DNA of 64,000 bases, from contig NZ_JAESVP010000013.1 of the NCBI RefSeq assembly GCF_016765795.1, forward strand, positions 17,307 to 81,306, written 5' to 3'. The notes under the pieces are model-generated. The model was not told the origin of the DNA, did not search any database, and saw only the letters and a list, made by a program, of their open reading frames with translations. The first letter of the stretch is position 1; each line of letters opens with the position of its first letter. The stretch comes from Fuscibacter oryzae. Its GTDB lineage: Bacteria; Pseudomonadota; Alphaproteobacteria; Rhodobacterales; Rhodobacteraceae. The position numbers were made by a program, and so were the translations under genes. Of the stretch, positions 53,743-61,927 are shown piece by piece.

Positions 53743-55488
53743 TCAGCTCAGATCTGAGAGACGCGCGACCCCGACAGGCGGTTCCGGGCAGAACGGCAGA
53801 AGGTAAAGCCGACGCGCCAGCCCGCTTCGGATGCGCGTGATTTGCGCGACCTCAGACGCGACCCGCTTTTGCAAAAGCGGATCAGTTGTGCCCGTGCGCG
53901 CCATCGCCCGGTTGACGACCCAGGCCCAAGGCTCGATCTTGGCCCGCCGCAGGTCATCCTGAAGGCTTGCCGCTTCGGAGACCGGAGTGGTTTCCGGCAA
54001 GGCCACAAGGACGACCCGCGTATAGTCGGGGTCCTGTAACCGCATCAAAGGCGTGACGATACGCCCCTGCACGGTGCCCATGTCCTGCGTCATCTGGCGG
54101 TGATAGGCTCCTGTCGCATCCAGCAGCAAAAGCGTATGGCCTGTCGGCGCCGTATCCACCACGACAAAGGCGCTACGGGCTTCAGCAACGATCCGCGAAA
54201 AGGCATGGAACACCGCCACCTCCTCGGTGCAGGGCGAAGCCAGGTCTTCCAGCATCAGGGCGCGGTCGGCCGCATCCAGATCACGCCCTTTGGTGGCCAT
54301 GACCTTTTCGACATAGCGAGAGGTTTCCGCCACGGGGTCGATACGGTCCACGGTCAGACCAGACAGGATGCCATCCACCACCAAGGCAACATGCGCGGCG
54401 GGATCGGTTGTTGTCAGATACACCTGATGCCCGCGCTTGACCAAGCCCACGGCGATGGCGGCGGCCACGGTTGTCTTGCCCACCCCGCCCTTGCCCATCA
54501 CCATGACCAGACCGCGACCGGCTTGCGCCAGTTCGTCTACCATTTCGGCAAGCCCGGCCTCATCGATACCTGGCGGAACCACCGCCACATGGCCGGCCGT
54601 CTCCTCGGGCCTAAACAATGCGCGTAGGGCTGGCAGCCCTACCATATCAAAGGATCGTAGCGGAACCTCGCTCCGGGGTAGAGCCGCAAGGTTCTGTGGC
54701 AGATGTGCCAGAACAGTGGCGTGATCGCGGGCCAGACCCTCTGCGACAGCATCCCTTTGCCCGCTCGCATGGAACACGCCGTTGACCACCAGGCGCTGAT
54801 TGCCAAGCCCCAACGCGCGCAACTCGTCCGAGGTTCGCGCCGCCTCTTGCACCGCCCCACGGTCGGCGCGGGTTACCAGCACGATCGAACTGCGCTTCGG
54901 GTCGGCCAGGGCCTTCAGCGCAGCCTGGAACCGCGCCTCCTGCATCTTCAACCCCGAGTGTGGACCAAGACAGGAAGCACCACGGTCGTTGCCCTGCAAA
55001 AACCCCGTCCACGCACGAGGCAGGCTCAGTAAACGCAGGGTATGGCCGGTCGGGGCGGTGTCGAAGATGATGTGATCGTATTCCGGCGCATCCCCGGCCA
55101 GCAGCCCGACAAATTCGTCGAAAGCCGCAATCTCGATCGTGCAGGCGCCGGAAAGTTGCTCGCGCACAGTGGTTATTTCCACTTCGGAAACATCGGCTCC
55201 CAACTGGTCGATGACCCGTGCACGATAGTCTTCTGCCGCCTTGTCGGGGTCGATGTTCATGGCGAACAGATTCACGGCGCCGGGAATGGCCTTCGGCTGA
55301 TCGGAAAGCCTGGCGCCCAACATCTCGTCAAGGTTCGAGGCCGGATCGGTGCTGACCAGAAGCACGCGTTTGCCTGTATCCGCCAAACCCAACGCCACGG
55401 CACAACTGAGCGAGGTCTTGCCCACGCCGCCCTTTCCCGTGAAGAACAGGAAATGCGTCGGATCTTCAAAAAGAGACGCGGTATCCAT
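53743..55488 (-). CDS. arsA: Arsenite/antimonite-activated ATPase ArsA
   Basis: A 581-residue two-domain ArsA. Each half has a deviant Walker A (GKGGVGKTS near residue 18 and GKGGVGKTT near 332) and the DTAPTGHTLRLL signature (DTAPTGHTLLLL in the second half). All three metal-binding cysteines of plasmid ArsA are present: C116 in SGACTIE, C173 in ASCLGPH and C420 in SPCTEE. ArsA binds the ArsB pump to drive arsenite export. No arsB, arsC, arsD or arsR lies next to it. It could be the remainder of a longer operon or work with a pump elsewhere. Confidence 0.92.
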   Translation of the reverse strand: MDTASLFEDPTHFLFFTGKGGVGKTSLSCAVALGLADTGKRVLLVSTDPASNLDEMLGARLSDQPKAIPGAVNLFAMNIDPDKAAEDYRARVIDQLGADVSEVEITTVREQLSGACTIEIAAFDEFVGLLAGDAPEYDHIIFDTAPTGHTLRLLSLPRAWTGFLQGNDRGASCLGPHSGLKMQEARFQAALKALADPKRSSIVLVTRADRGAVQEAARTSDELRALGLGNQRLVVNGVFHASGQRDAVAEGLARDHATVLAHLPQNLAALPRSEVPLRSFDMVGLPALRALFRPEETAGHVAVVPPGIDEAGLAEMVDELAQAGRGLVMVMGKGGVGKTTVAAAIAVGLVKRGHQVYLTTTDPAAHVALVVDGILSGLTVDRIDPVAETSRYVEKVMATKGRDLDAADRALMLEDLASPCTEEVAVFHAFSRIVAEARSAFVVVDTAPTGHTLLLLDATGAYHRQMTQDMGTVQGRIVTPLMRLQDPDYTRVVLVALPETTPVSEAASLQDDLRRAKIEPWAWVVNRAMARTGTTDPLLQKRVASEVAQITRIRSGLARRLYLLPFCPEPPVGVARLSDLS

Positions 55489-55790
55489 CAGAAGTCATCC
55501 CTAAACACAAGACGATCATGCCGCGTCTTGGGGCCGCGATCCATGACATGGGTCAAAAGTCTGGACCCAGCTGCTATTGAGCGCAACGCCGGTATTTGAA
55601 ATCGATCGTTCGAAGAACTGGCTTCAGCGGCTGCTCTGGGCTGGCTGTGTTGCTCAGCAACATGCGACCCCGCACACATGAATCGCACCTGACACTCAGT
55701 TGGTCACCTCGACCAGAAATTTTCCATCCCATGCGACGATCCATGGATGGCACCTTAACTATCAGGATAACGTCCTGATGGAGATCGACG
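55489..55790. other. Intergenic region between divergent arsA and HNH genes
   Basis: No gene is supported. A hairpin ATCAGGA (55761-55767) with TCCTGAT (55773-55779) lies directly before the GGAG ribosome site of the HNH gene and could control its translation. No ArsD or ArsR remnant could be recognised upstream of arsA. Confidence 0.45.
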
Positions 55791-56276
55791 ATGCTGACCC
55801 AACAGCGCCTGCACCAGGTGCTCGACTACGACCCTGACACCGGGGTATTCACCTTTGTCAAAGGAAGCCGCAAAGGCCGGATCGCTGGCACCCGGCATGA
55901 CGACAGAGGGTTCCTCAAGGTCTCCATCGACAACCGCTATCACTTGCTTCACCGGCTGGCCTGGCTGTGGATGTCAGGCACCATGGCCCGCAGCAACGTC
56001 AAGCACATCAACGGCGATCGCAGCGACAACCGCTGGAAGAACCTGCGTGAGGCCGGCCGCAGCCAGAAAGAACAACACTGCCCGCCCAGAACTGAACCGA
56101 CTGCGACGCGCGGGGTGTGGAAGATCGGCGATGCCTACGAGGCGATGGTGCTTTTGGACGAGGCCGTCATCAACCTCGGCAGGTTCGAGACCGAGGAACT
56201 GGCCGCGGCCGCGATCAAATCCGTTTACGCAAGGGCGCGGAAACGCATTGATGAACAGCGTCGTCAGGCCGCGTGA
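55791..56276 (+). CDS. HNH endonuclease with AP2-like DNA-binding domain
   Basis: A 161-residue protein of the phage/homing endonuclease type. The HNH core is HRLAWLWMSG followed by KHINGDRSDNRWKNLREA. The C-terminal half (GVWKIGDAYEAMVLLD, then LGRFETEELAAAAIKSVYARA) resembles an AP2 domain. ATG 55791 follows GGAGATCGACG. Such genes are free-standing homing endonucleases found in phages and islands. It has no operon partner. Confidence 0.82.
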   Translation: MLTQQRLHQVLDYDPDTGVFTFVKGSRKGRIAGTRHDDRGFLKVSIDNRYHLLHRLAWLWMSGTMARSNVKHINGDRSDNRWKNLREAGRSQKEQHCPPRTEPTATRGVWKIGDAYEAMVLLDEAVINLGRFETEELAAAAIKSVYARARKRIDEQRRQAA

Positions 56277-57221
56277 CCATGTTGACAGGGTGAGCAAGCG
56301 CAACATGTCGGGCCGAAAATCTGTCCACACGTCAACAAAGCGCAACATATTCCCGCTGAAACGCAACACTTCCGGTTGCTTCGTGGACGGATTTGGTTGC
56401 TTCGGGCGATGAAATGTTGCGCTTCGGACGATGAAAATCCCTTGTTTTGTTGATCCTGGCACAGAGAAGTGGGCGCTAAGTTTACATTTCGACCGCCGAA
56501 ACTGAATTTTCCCGATAACTTGCCAGAGAGACGGACCGCAGGACGGGCTTGCGGCCATCGAAATCCACCCGATGCTGATCGTCCGCAGATCCACGATCCT
56601 GAGCACGAAATCGGCCGCGGACGATGATCATGGCTCGCCGTCATGCTGATCAGCACCGGAAGGACGGGCGCGCAAGGCATCTCATCCCCGTCGCGGGCGT
56701 CTGAGGACATGCTGATAGGGAAGGGAGAAACGAACGGTCATCGGTGGCGCTGACGGCGATCACCAAGAACAGCGCAGGGGGCGATCAGGGGCAGCGTTGC
56801 TGATCTGGGTGCACCCTCACCACCGCCGAGAGCACGGATGCACCTCAGCGCTCGCCCCAGCCAGCCTGCGAGCATGTGTAACTAGCGGTGAACCCTCGTG
56901 ATTGCGATCGCGCGACATCTGGCAAGACAGGCATGGGAGATCGAAGGCGCGGAGGGTTCTGCGGGCGCGCCGTCTCTGCGGCTGTCGCAGCCCTTGGCGC
57001 AGTCCTCCCGTTCAATTTCCTGCATCCTGAATCCCCGCGTAACCGCAGGCAGCAAGCTAGGTCGGCGGCGAGTTTTGGCCATAGTGCCGTCACCGGGCTT
57101 GCCCCGGATGAGCGTAGTCAGCCAGATTTCTGCTTGATACAAATGTTCCGATATCGTAGTTTTTGTGCGTGCTGAACCCCAAACCGTGTGCATTTGTTCT
57201 GGTTAACAACGTAGATCCTCA
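56277..57221. other. Long non-coding stretch with a repeat cluster
   Basis: About 945 bases without a supported gene. The first 160 bases carry a dense cluster of short direct and inverted repeats (listed separately). Further on, open frames are short and lack domains; a region near 56460-56640 may be decayed coding sequence. The last 40 bases before the recombinase (57222) contain TTCTGG/GTTAAC-rich sequence but no clear promoter. Confidence 0.45.
56297..56436. repeat. Cluster of phased short repeats
   Basis: AGCGCAACAT occurs at 56297-56306 and 56339-56348, a variant ACGCAACACT at 56361-56370, and the inverted form ATGTTGCGCT at 56414-56423. GGTTGCTTCG occurs at 56374-56383 and 56395-56404, 21 bases apart. 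TTCGGRCGATGAAA occurs at 56401-56414 and 56423-56436, 22 bases apart. The spacing near two helical turns suggests protein-binding sites, for example iterons or recombinase sites. Confidence 0.6.
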
Positions 57222-58064
57222 ATGACCAACCTGACCGATCACCCCACCAACGCCATAGGCTACATCAGACTGTCTACCGAGATGCAGGCCGATGAAGACC
57301 ATGCCCTTGAGCGTCAGGCGGAGAAGTTGCGTCAGTGCTGCCAGAAGCGTGGCCTTGCTCTGACCTCCATCTATGAAGATGTCGGCTCGGCGGCGAAAAG
57401 CGACAGTCTGTCCCGCCGCGAAGGGTTACGCGATGCGACGAGGCATGTGCAGCAGGAAGGCGCAGTTCTTGTTGTCAGCGATCCTACCCGGCTCTTTCGT
57501 CATGTGAAGGATGCCGAAACATGGCTTCAGAATTTCGATATCTGTATCTTGTCGGCCGAAGACGACGAAATGCTCTCGAAGGAGCGTTTTCTTGATGCTG
57601 TCAGAAAAGGCGAGACATCAGCGCACAACATCCGCCGGGGCACATCCACTGCCTTGGCGCGTAGGCAGGCAGAAGAGAAACCTGGCTCGCCGGTCGATCT
57701 GTCAGCAGCACGGGAGGCCTCGCGGCGCGCACGCTCCGGGCGGTCTGACAATATCGTGGACAGGATTGCCCATGTTCTTCTTGAAGATGAAGCCTATCGC
57801 GACCTGTCGCACCGTGCCCTGGCTGATCTTCTGAACCGGCGCGGAATTCTGACGGGCTGGAAGCGGCCTTGGACTGGAGATGGTCTCAAGCGTCAACGCC
57901 GCGAAGCTGAAGCCCGCATTCGCGAATGGGCGGAAATTGATGCAGAGGATGAAGTCCCTTTGGCACCTGAAGCTCTTGTGTTCGGTGAAGCTGCGCCTTC
58001 TCCGGGCGAACCAGTTGTTGAAGAGTTTGAAACAGCGCGGCTTCCCTACTTTGGGATGTTCTGA
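57222..58064 (+). CDS. Serine recombinase (resolvase family)
   Basis: A 280-residue protein with the resolvase N-terminal domain: nucleophile S18 in GYIRLSTEM, and the active-site arginine region SDPTRLFR. A helical connector (KERFLDAVRKGETSAHN) is followed by a short recombinase-type domain (DLSHRALADLLNRRGILTGWKRPWTG). It lacks the zinc ribbon and coiled coil of large serine integrases, so it is a compact member of unknown target. It lies next to the repeat cluster at 56297-56436, which could contain its sites. The downstream DNA is IS remnant. Confidence 0.8.
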   Translation: MTNLTDHPTNAIGYIRLSTEMQADEDHALERQAEKLRQCCQKRGLALTSIYEDVGSAAKSDSLSRREGLRDATRHVQQEGAVLVVSDPTRLFRHVKDAETWLQNFDICILSAEDDEMLSKERFLDAVRKGETSAHNIRRGTSTALARRQAEEKPGSPVDLSAAREASRRARSGRSDNIVDRIAHVLLEDEAYRDLSHRALADLLNRRGILTGWKRPWTGDGLKRQRREAEARIREWAEIDAEDEVPLAPEALVFGEAAPSPGEPVVEEFETARLPYFGMF

Positions 58065-58129
58065 TTAAATGGCCTCTAGTTTTCCAGACGCCTTGCAGTT
58101 TCAGCTTCTGCTGGTGTTTGGAAGCGATC

Positions 58130-58240
58130 TGAGCCGCGCCGGGTTTGAGGTAGGCTGATCTCGGTTAGTTACGCGGCCACGGGTTTAGGTTCCAGCGCTG
58201 CGTAGGAGTTGGCTTCGGCTTCGGCGGGCGGGATGTTCTT
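58130..58240 (-). mobile_element. IS3-type element remnant: transposase tail and terminal repeat
   Basis: On the minus strand, 58237-58169 encodes NIPPAEAEANSYAALEPKPVAA-like sequence, the last residues of an IS3-family OrfB (key part IPPAEAEA), ending in TAA. It is followed by sequence ending near TGAGCCGCGCCGGGTTTGAGG at 58130-58150 (read on plus), which resembles the terminal repeat of such elements. The rest of the transposase is missing. The remnant marks a junction between the recombinase and the oxidative-stress cluster. Confidence 0.6.
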
Positions 58241-58372
58241 CACGCAGGGTGGCAACGGCGTCATCCAAGTCGTCGATGCGGTGCTTGTGCCGACGTGAGA
58301 CGAAATACCTCCGGGTGGCTTTGACGCCGCCCGGAGCGTTTGAAGCAAGGCGATTATTCCAACCCGGCCAGG

Positions 58373-59128
58373 TCAGATTCCTGCATACCAATCATAGCCG
58401 ATCTGGTCTTCCCAGTATCCGCCCTTGCCGAGGCCCGTCCCGGCAAGTGTGGCCGTCGCCTCGATCCGCATGACATATTTTGCCTGCTTGTAGCCCAGCT
58501 GCCGCTCGACCCGCAGCCGAAGCGGCGCCCCGTGGCCGACGGACAGGGGCTGGTCGTTCATCGTGTAGGCCAGCAGGGTTTGCGGGTGGAAGGCATCGAC
58601 GAGGTCGATGCTTTCATAATAGGCGTCTCCACCGAAATCATCGGCGCAATGCAGCACCAGGAAGCGCGCCGACGGTAGCAGGGCGACCTGCGACAGGAGC
58701 GCGGCCAGCGGCGCGCCGGTCCACTTGCCGATGGCGCTCCAGCCTTCCACGCAGTCGTGGCGGGTGATCTGGGTTCTGGCGGGCATTGCTTTCAGCGCCG
58801 CCAGCGAGAATTCCATCGGTGCCGCGACCAGCCCGTCGATCTTCAGCTTCCAGTCGGCGAAGCCGGTGTCCATGTGACGCTGATAATCATCAGACTTCGG
58901 CATGGTGTTGCCGTTGGTGCGGAAATCGGGCGACAAGTCCGCCTCGGTAAACTCGGGCGCCAGGGCATCGCGTCCGATAAGGCGATGGCTGCGGTAGGCC
59001 AGCCGTTCGCCCGTGCTCAGCACCATGTCGTGGAACGAGGGGCTGAAGATCAGGCCCGCAGTGCCGCCGATGATCGCGCCATATCCAAGTCCGGTCAGGA
59101 CGGACCGGCGGGTGAGAAGTTTGGCCAT
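58373..59128 (-). CDS. YedY/MsrP-type periplasmic molybdoenzyme
   Basis: A 251-residue protein with a twin-arginine signal (LTRRSVLTGLGYG) for folded export and the SUOX molybdopterin domain with the molybdenum cysteine C126 in RHDCVEGWSAIGKWTG. It is shorter than E. coli MsrP (about 334). The ATG at 59128 overlaps the stop of the cytochrome gene (TGATG). MsrP-type enzymes reduce methionine sulfoxide in periplasmic proteins with electrons from a membrane cytochrome. It corresponds in context to YedY1 of the Azospira chlorine-stress locus. Molybdate uptake genes lie at 42609-44448. Confidence 0.88.
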   Translation of the reverse strand: MAKLLTRRSVLTGLGYGAIIGGTAGLIFSPSFHDMVLSTGERLAYRSHRLIGRDALAPEFTEADLSPDFRTNGNTMPKSDDYQRHMDTGFADWKLKIDGLVAAPMEFSLAALKAMPARTQITRHDCVEGWSAIGKWTGAPLAALLSQVALLPSARFLVLHCADDFGGDAYYESIDLVDAFHPQTLLAYTMNDQPLSVGHGAPLRLRVERQLGYKQAKYVMRIEATATLAGTGLGKGGYWEDQIGYDWYAGI

Positions 59129-59979
59129 CACTTTTTCTCCTTTGGAAGCCGGTAGCGGCCAGTGATCATCGAACGGATCTCGTTGATCGGGCCCGCCAGG
59201 ACGACCATCAGCAGATGGACTAGGATGAACAGGACGATCCCGCAGGCAAAAATGAAGTGCAGCGAACGCGCCGACTGGCGTCCTCCGAAGAGGTCCAAGA
59301 GCCACGGCGTCGACGCATTGAGGCTCGGCGACATCGTGAAGCCGGTCAGGATCATGCCGGGGATCAGGATGATCAGCACCAACAGATAGGCGAATTTCTG
59401 CAGGACGTTGTAGTGCCGCGCCGCCTCTCCGGTCGGGAACTGCAGCTTGGCGTGATGCTTGATATCGGTCCAGACGTGCGACGGCTTCACCTCCTCCGCA
59501 GAAGGCAGCAGGTCGCGCTGAAGGTGGCGGTTCCACAGGCTGCGGATCAGGTAGACACCGATGCCAACGGCAAAAACCCAGGCAAAGGTCAGATGCCAGC
59601 GCCGCGCCGAAGCCAGATTGTAGCCTTGCGGAATGGTGGCCCACCACGGAAAAGCGCGGTTGCGGACCTGGCCATTGCTGTCGGTCCAGCGGCCCAGGAT
59701 GCCCGTCGTTTCGACCGTCAGGCTGCCGATGCGCAGAAAGCCGGTGTTTGCCTGGGTCGCGCCGATCTGCAGCCAGGCATAGTCCGGGTTCGCGCCATAT
59801 TTGCCCCAGTAGAGGCGCGGATGAGCGTTAAAGATCATCAAGCCGCTCATCAGCATGATCACCAGTGTCACAACATTGGTCCAATGCCAGAGCCGGGTCG
59901 AAAGGCGGTGCCGCTCCACTACGTCGCCGCCGGCTGGGGTGGCGTTCATCGGCGCGTCAATCGGTTCGGTGGTGCTCAT
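59128..59979 (-). CDS. Cytochrome b561-type membrane electron carrier (YedZ1-like)
   Basis: A 283-residue protein with four or more membrane segments and likely heme-ligand histidines in LWHWTNVVT (H32), RRWHLTFAWVF, RSLHFIFACG and FILVHLLMVV. It belongs to the nickel-dependent hydrogenase/thiosulfate-reductase cytochrome b family rather than to the E. coli MsrQ type. It is translationally coupled to the molybdoenzyme gene and should pass electrons from quinol to it. The gap to the methionine-rich protein gene contains a strong hairpin at 60008-60036. Confidence 0.85.
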   Translation of the reverse strand: MSTTEPIDAPMNATPAGGDVVERHRLSTRLWHWTNVVTLVIMLMSGLMIFNAHPRLYWGKYGANPDYAWLQIGATQANTGFLRIGSLTVETTGILGRWTDSNGQVRNRAFPWWATIPQGYNLASARRWHLTFAWVFAVGIGVYLIRSLWNRHLQRDLLPSAEEVKPSHVWTDIKHHAKLQFPTGEAARHYNVLQKFAYLLVLIILIPGMILTGFTMSPSLNASTPWLLDLFGGRQSARSLHFIFACGIVLFILVHLLMVVLAGPINEIRSMITGRYRLPKEKK

Positions 59980-60007
59980 CGGGCCCTCGCGGGGTTAAGT
60001 TGAAGGG

Positions 60008-60036
60008 GCGGGCGCCGAAGCTGGTCCGGCGCCCGC
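60008..60036 (-). promoter_or_regulatory. Intercistronic hairpin between the methionine-rich protein and cytochrome genes
   Basis: GCGGGCGCCG (60008-60017) and CGGCGCCCGC (60027-60036) form a perfect 10-base-pair stem with a 9-base loop, just after the stop at 60043 on the minus strand. No T-run follows. It may act as a partial terminator or an RNA stabiliser, giving more of the small protein than of the downstream enzymes. Confidence 0.65.
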
Positions 60037-60042
60037 AGCAGA

Positions 60043-60369
60043 TCACTTCATCGGGTGCATTGCATCCATGACCATCATGTCGGGATGTTCGGTGCAGGTC
60101 TTGACCAGTGCCGCCATCGTATCTTCCGGGCTCATCATCGCATCGCCGGAGGCCATCGCATCGCCGGAGGCCATCGCGTCACCCGAAGCCATAGCATCGT
60201 CGGAGGCCATCGCATCGCCTGCCTTCATCGCGTCGGTCATCGCGGTCATCATGTCGTCGGTGCTCATCGCGGTAAAGGCGCTGCAGGTCATGTCCTTGGC
60301 CATGGCATCGGCAAAGGCAGGGGCGGTCAGCGCGGTCGAGATCGCAAGGGCGGTCAGAAAGCGTTTCAT
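60043..60369 (-). CDS. Methionine-rich secreted protein with ASGDAM repeats (MrpX-like)
   Basis: A 108-residue protein with a clear signal peptide (MKRFLTALAISTALTAPAFA, cleavage after AFA). The mature 88 residues contain 19 methionines, about 22 percent. Residues about 50-77 consist of hexapeptide repeats of the type ASGDAM. Two cysteines (MTCSAF and VKTCTEHP) flank the repeats as in HdeA-like proteins and may form a disulfide. Its place among msrA, msrB and a YedYZ-type pair fits MrpX, the sacrificial methionine-rich peptide that scavenges hypochlorite in Azospira. ATG 60369 follows GGAG. Confidence 0.82.
   Translation of the reverse strand: MKRFLTALAISTALTAPAFADAMAKDMTCSAFTAMSTDDMMTAMTDAMKAGDAMASDDAMASGDAMASGDAMASGDAMMSPEDTMAALVKTCTEHPDMMVMDAMHPMK
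60136..60225 (+). repeat. 18-base tandem repeat within the methionine-rich protein gene
   Basis: Five consecutive 18-base units of the type CATCGCATCGCCGGAGGC. The first two (60136-60153 and 60154-60171) are identical, the third and fourth differ at a few bases, and the fifth is degenerate. On the minus strand each unit encodes ASGDAM. Such an array can gain or lose units by slippage. Confidence 0.85.
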
Positions 60370-60402
60370 CGTGAAGTCTCCGTTAGTTGGTGGGGTGCCG
60401 GT

Positions 60403-60427
60403 CTCGGCTTGTCCCGTTTGCGGTTGC
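60403..60427 (-). promoter_or_regulatory. Candidate sigma-F promoter of the methionine-rich protein gene
   Basis: Read on the minus strand, GCAAC (60427-60423), a 16-base spacer, then CGAG (60406-60403), 34 bases before the start. It is a weaker version of the GTAAC-N16-CGAA pattern found upstream of msrB and, with N17, of the sigma factor gene. Confidence 0.4.
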
Positions 60428-60575
60428 ATCCGATCCCAGGTGGGAGCGAATTCATTCGGCGCCAGCCGCCCAGATACTTCGGATGGCAGGGTCGCTCAGC
60501 TTGTTTTCCGGTTTCGTCCAGGGCCTCGGCGCGTGCTCACGCCACGGGTGTCAGACAGACCGGACTGGTGCCGGA

Positions 60576-61307
60576 TCAGTTCATCACCAAAACCGGTTTC
60601 GCGTGATAATCCTCAGGGAACATCGCCTTCAGATCGGCCACCTTGGGCAGATCGTTGCGGACGATGTAGGGGTAGGTCGGGTTCAGGGCGAGGAAGTCCT
60701 GATGATGGTCCTCGGCCCGATAGAACTTCGCCGGGGCTTCAACCGCAGTGACAATGGGGCCGCCGAACGCATGGGCTGCATCCAGCTCCGCGATATAGGC
60801 CTTGGCGATTTTTGCCTGTTCGCCATTGGTCGGGAAGATCGCCGACCGGTATTGCGTCCCGTGGTCTGGCCCCTGGTAATTGAGTGTCGTCGGATCGGTC
60901 ACCACCGAAAAGAAGATCTGCAGCAAGTGGCCGTAAGTGACCTTCATCGGGTCGTAGACGATCTGCACGGCTTCGGCATGGCCGGTGCTTCCGTTGCTCA
61001 CCATGTCGTAGGTGGCGTTCGCGGCCGATCCGCCTGCGTAGCCTGAGGTGGCACTGATCACGCCATCCACGTGCTGGAATACACCCTGCACGCCCCAGAA
61101 GCAGCCGCCGGCCAGAATGGCGGTTTCGGTGCCGGATTTGGCTGTTTCATCAAGGGTCGGCGCCGGAATGACCACGCCTTCGCCAGCAAGGCTTGCGGGG
61201 GGCGACAGAAGCGATGCCCCACCGATCACCGCCGCCACGATCAGCGCTACGAATGAGGAGCCTGCACGCCGGCGCGGTATTTGTTCTTCCTTCAGGTTCG
61301 TCGTCAT
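60576..61307 (-). CDS. msrA: Peptide methionine-(S)-sulfoxide reductase MsrA, membrane-anchored or exported
   Basis: A 243-residue MsrA, longer than cytoplasmic forms because of an N-terminal RRRAGSSFVALIVAAVIGGASLL export or anchor segment. The catalytic motif is GCFWG with C69, the only cysteine in the protein, so no resolving cysteine exists. DHGTQYRSAIF and HHQDFLALNPTYPYI are conserved. It reduces S-methionine sulfoxide in envelope proteins. It follows msrB by 82 bases in the same direction, upstream of the methionine-rich protein gene. Confidence 0.93.
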   Translation of the reverse strand: MTTNLKEEQIPRRRAGSSFVALIVAAVIGGASLLSPPASLAGEGVVIPAPTLDETAKSGTETAILAGGCFWGVQGVFQHVDGVISATSGYAGGSAANATYDMVSNGSTGHAEAVQIVYDPMKVTYGHLLQIFFSVVTDPTTLNYQGPDHGTQYRSAIFPTNGEQAKIAKAYIAELDAAHAFGGPIVTAVEAPAKFYRAEDHHQDFLALNPTYPYIVRNDLPKVADLKAMFPEDYHAKPVLVMN

Positions 61308-61389
61308 GGTCTTTCCTTTCGAGTGTTGGGAAGCCCACCGAAATAGGCAAGGAGGAAGTGCATCTGGTCAGTCCTTTGCGTTGACAGGG

Positions 61390-61875
61390 TCAGGCAGGGT
61401 GGAAGGTCATCGCGACCCCATCCATGCAGTAGCGCAGGCCGGTCGGTTGCGGTCCGTCGGGGAAGACATGGCCCAAATGGCCGCCGCAGCGGCTGCAATG
61501 CACTTCCGTGCGTGTCACGAACCCGGACGTGTCGACCGATGTGCCGACCGCGCCCTTCAGCGGTTGCCAGAAGCTCGGCCAGCCGGTGCCGCTGTCGAAC
61601 TTGGTGTCAGAGGCATAAAGCGGCAGGTCGCAACCAGCACAGGCAAAGGTGCCCTTGCGATGTTCGTCCAACAGCGCACTGGTGAAGGGGCGTTCGGTGC
61701 CTTGCTGCCGCAGCACCTCATATTGCTCTGGCGTCAGCAGCTTGCGCCACTCGGCGTCGGTGTGGGTGACTGCAAAACCCTCGCCGGCCTGTGCCGGCTT
61801 ACCCAAAAACGCGTAGCGGGCCGCGACCGCGCCAAGGATTGTGGCGGTCAGGACAGAACGGCGGGTCAGTGGCAT
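61390..61875 (-). CDS. msrB: Peptide methionine-(R)-sulfoxide reductase MsrB, Tat-exported
   Basis: A 161-residue MsrB with a twin-arginine signal (LTRRSVLTATILGAVAA). It keeps both zinc CxxC pairs (FACAGC and HCSRCGG) and the catalytic cysteine in LRYCMDG. The position of the usual resolving cysteine (SGxGWPSF) is threonine. ATG 61875 follows GGAGAG. It reduces R-methionine sulfoxide, complementary to MsrA. It is the first gene of the minus-strand arm of the stress cluster and has a sigma-F-like promoter at 61928-61952. Confidence 0.93.
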   Translation of the reverse strand: MPLTRRSVLTATILGAVAARYAFLGKPAQAGEGFAVTHTDAEWRKLLTPEQYEVLRQQGTERPFTSALLDEHRKGTFACAGCDLPLYASDTKFDSGTGWPSFWQPLKGAVGTSVDTSGFVTRTEVHCSRCGGHLGHVFPDGPQPTGLRYCMDGVAMTFHPA

Positions 61876-61927
61876 AGTGTCTCTCCTCCAAAGTTGCCGG
61901 ATCAGCATCCGGTCTTCGGACAGTCCA

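Noticed and set aside
55974..56606. Minus-strand frame with repeated MLR-type segments
   Set aside because: The repeats in the translation come from the DNA repeat cluster, and the frame overlaps the HNH gene. It has no start signal or domain.
60136..60225. Regularly repeated sequence as a possible CRISPR array
   Set aside because: The 18-base units are directly adjacent without spacers and encode in-frame ASGDAM repeats of a secreted protein.
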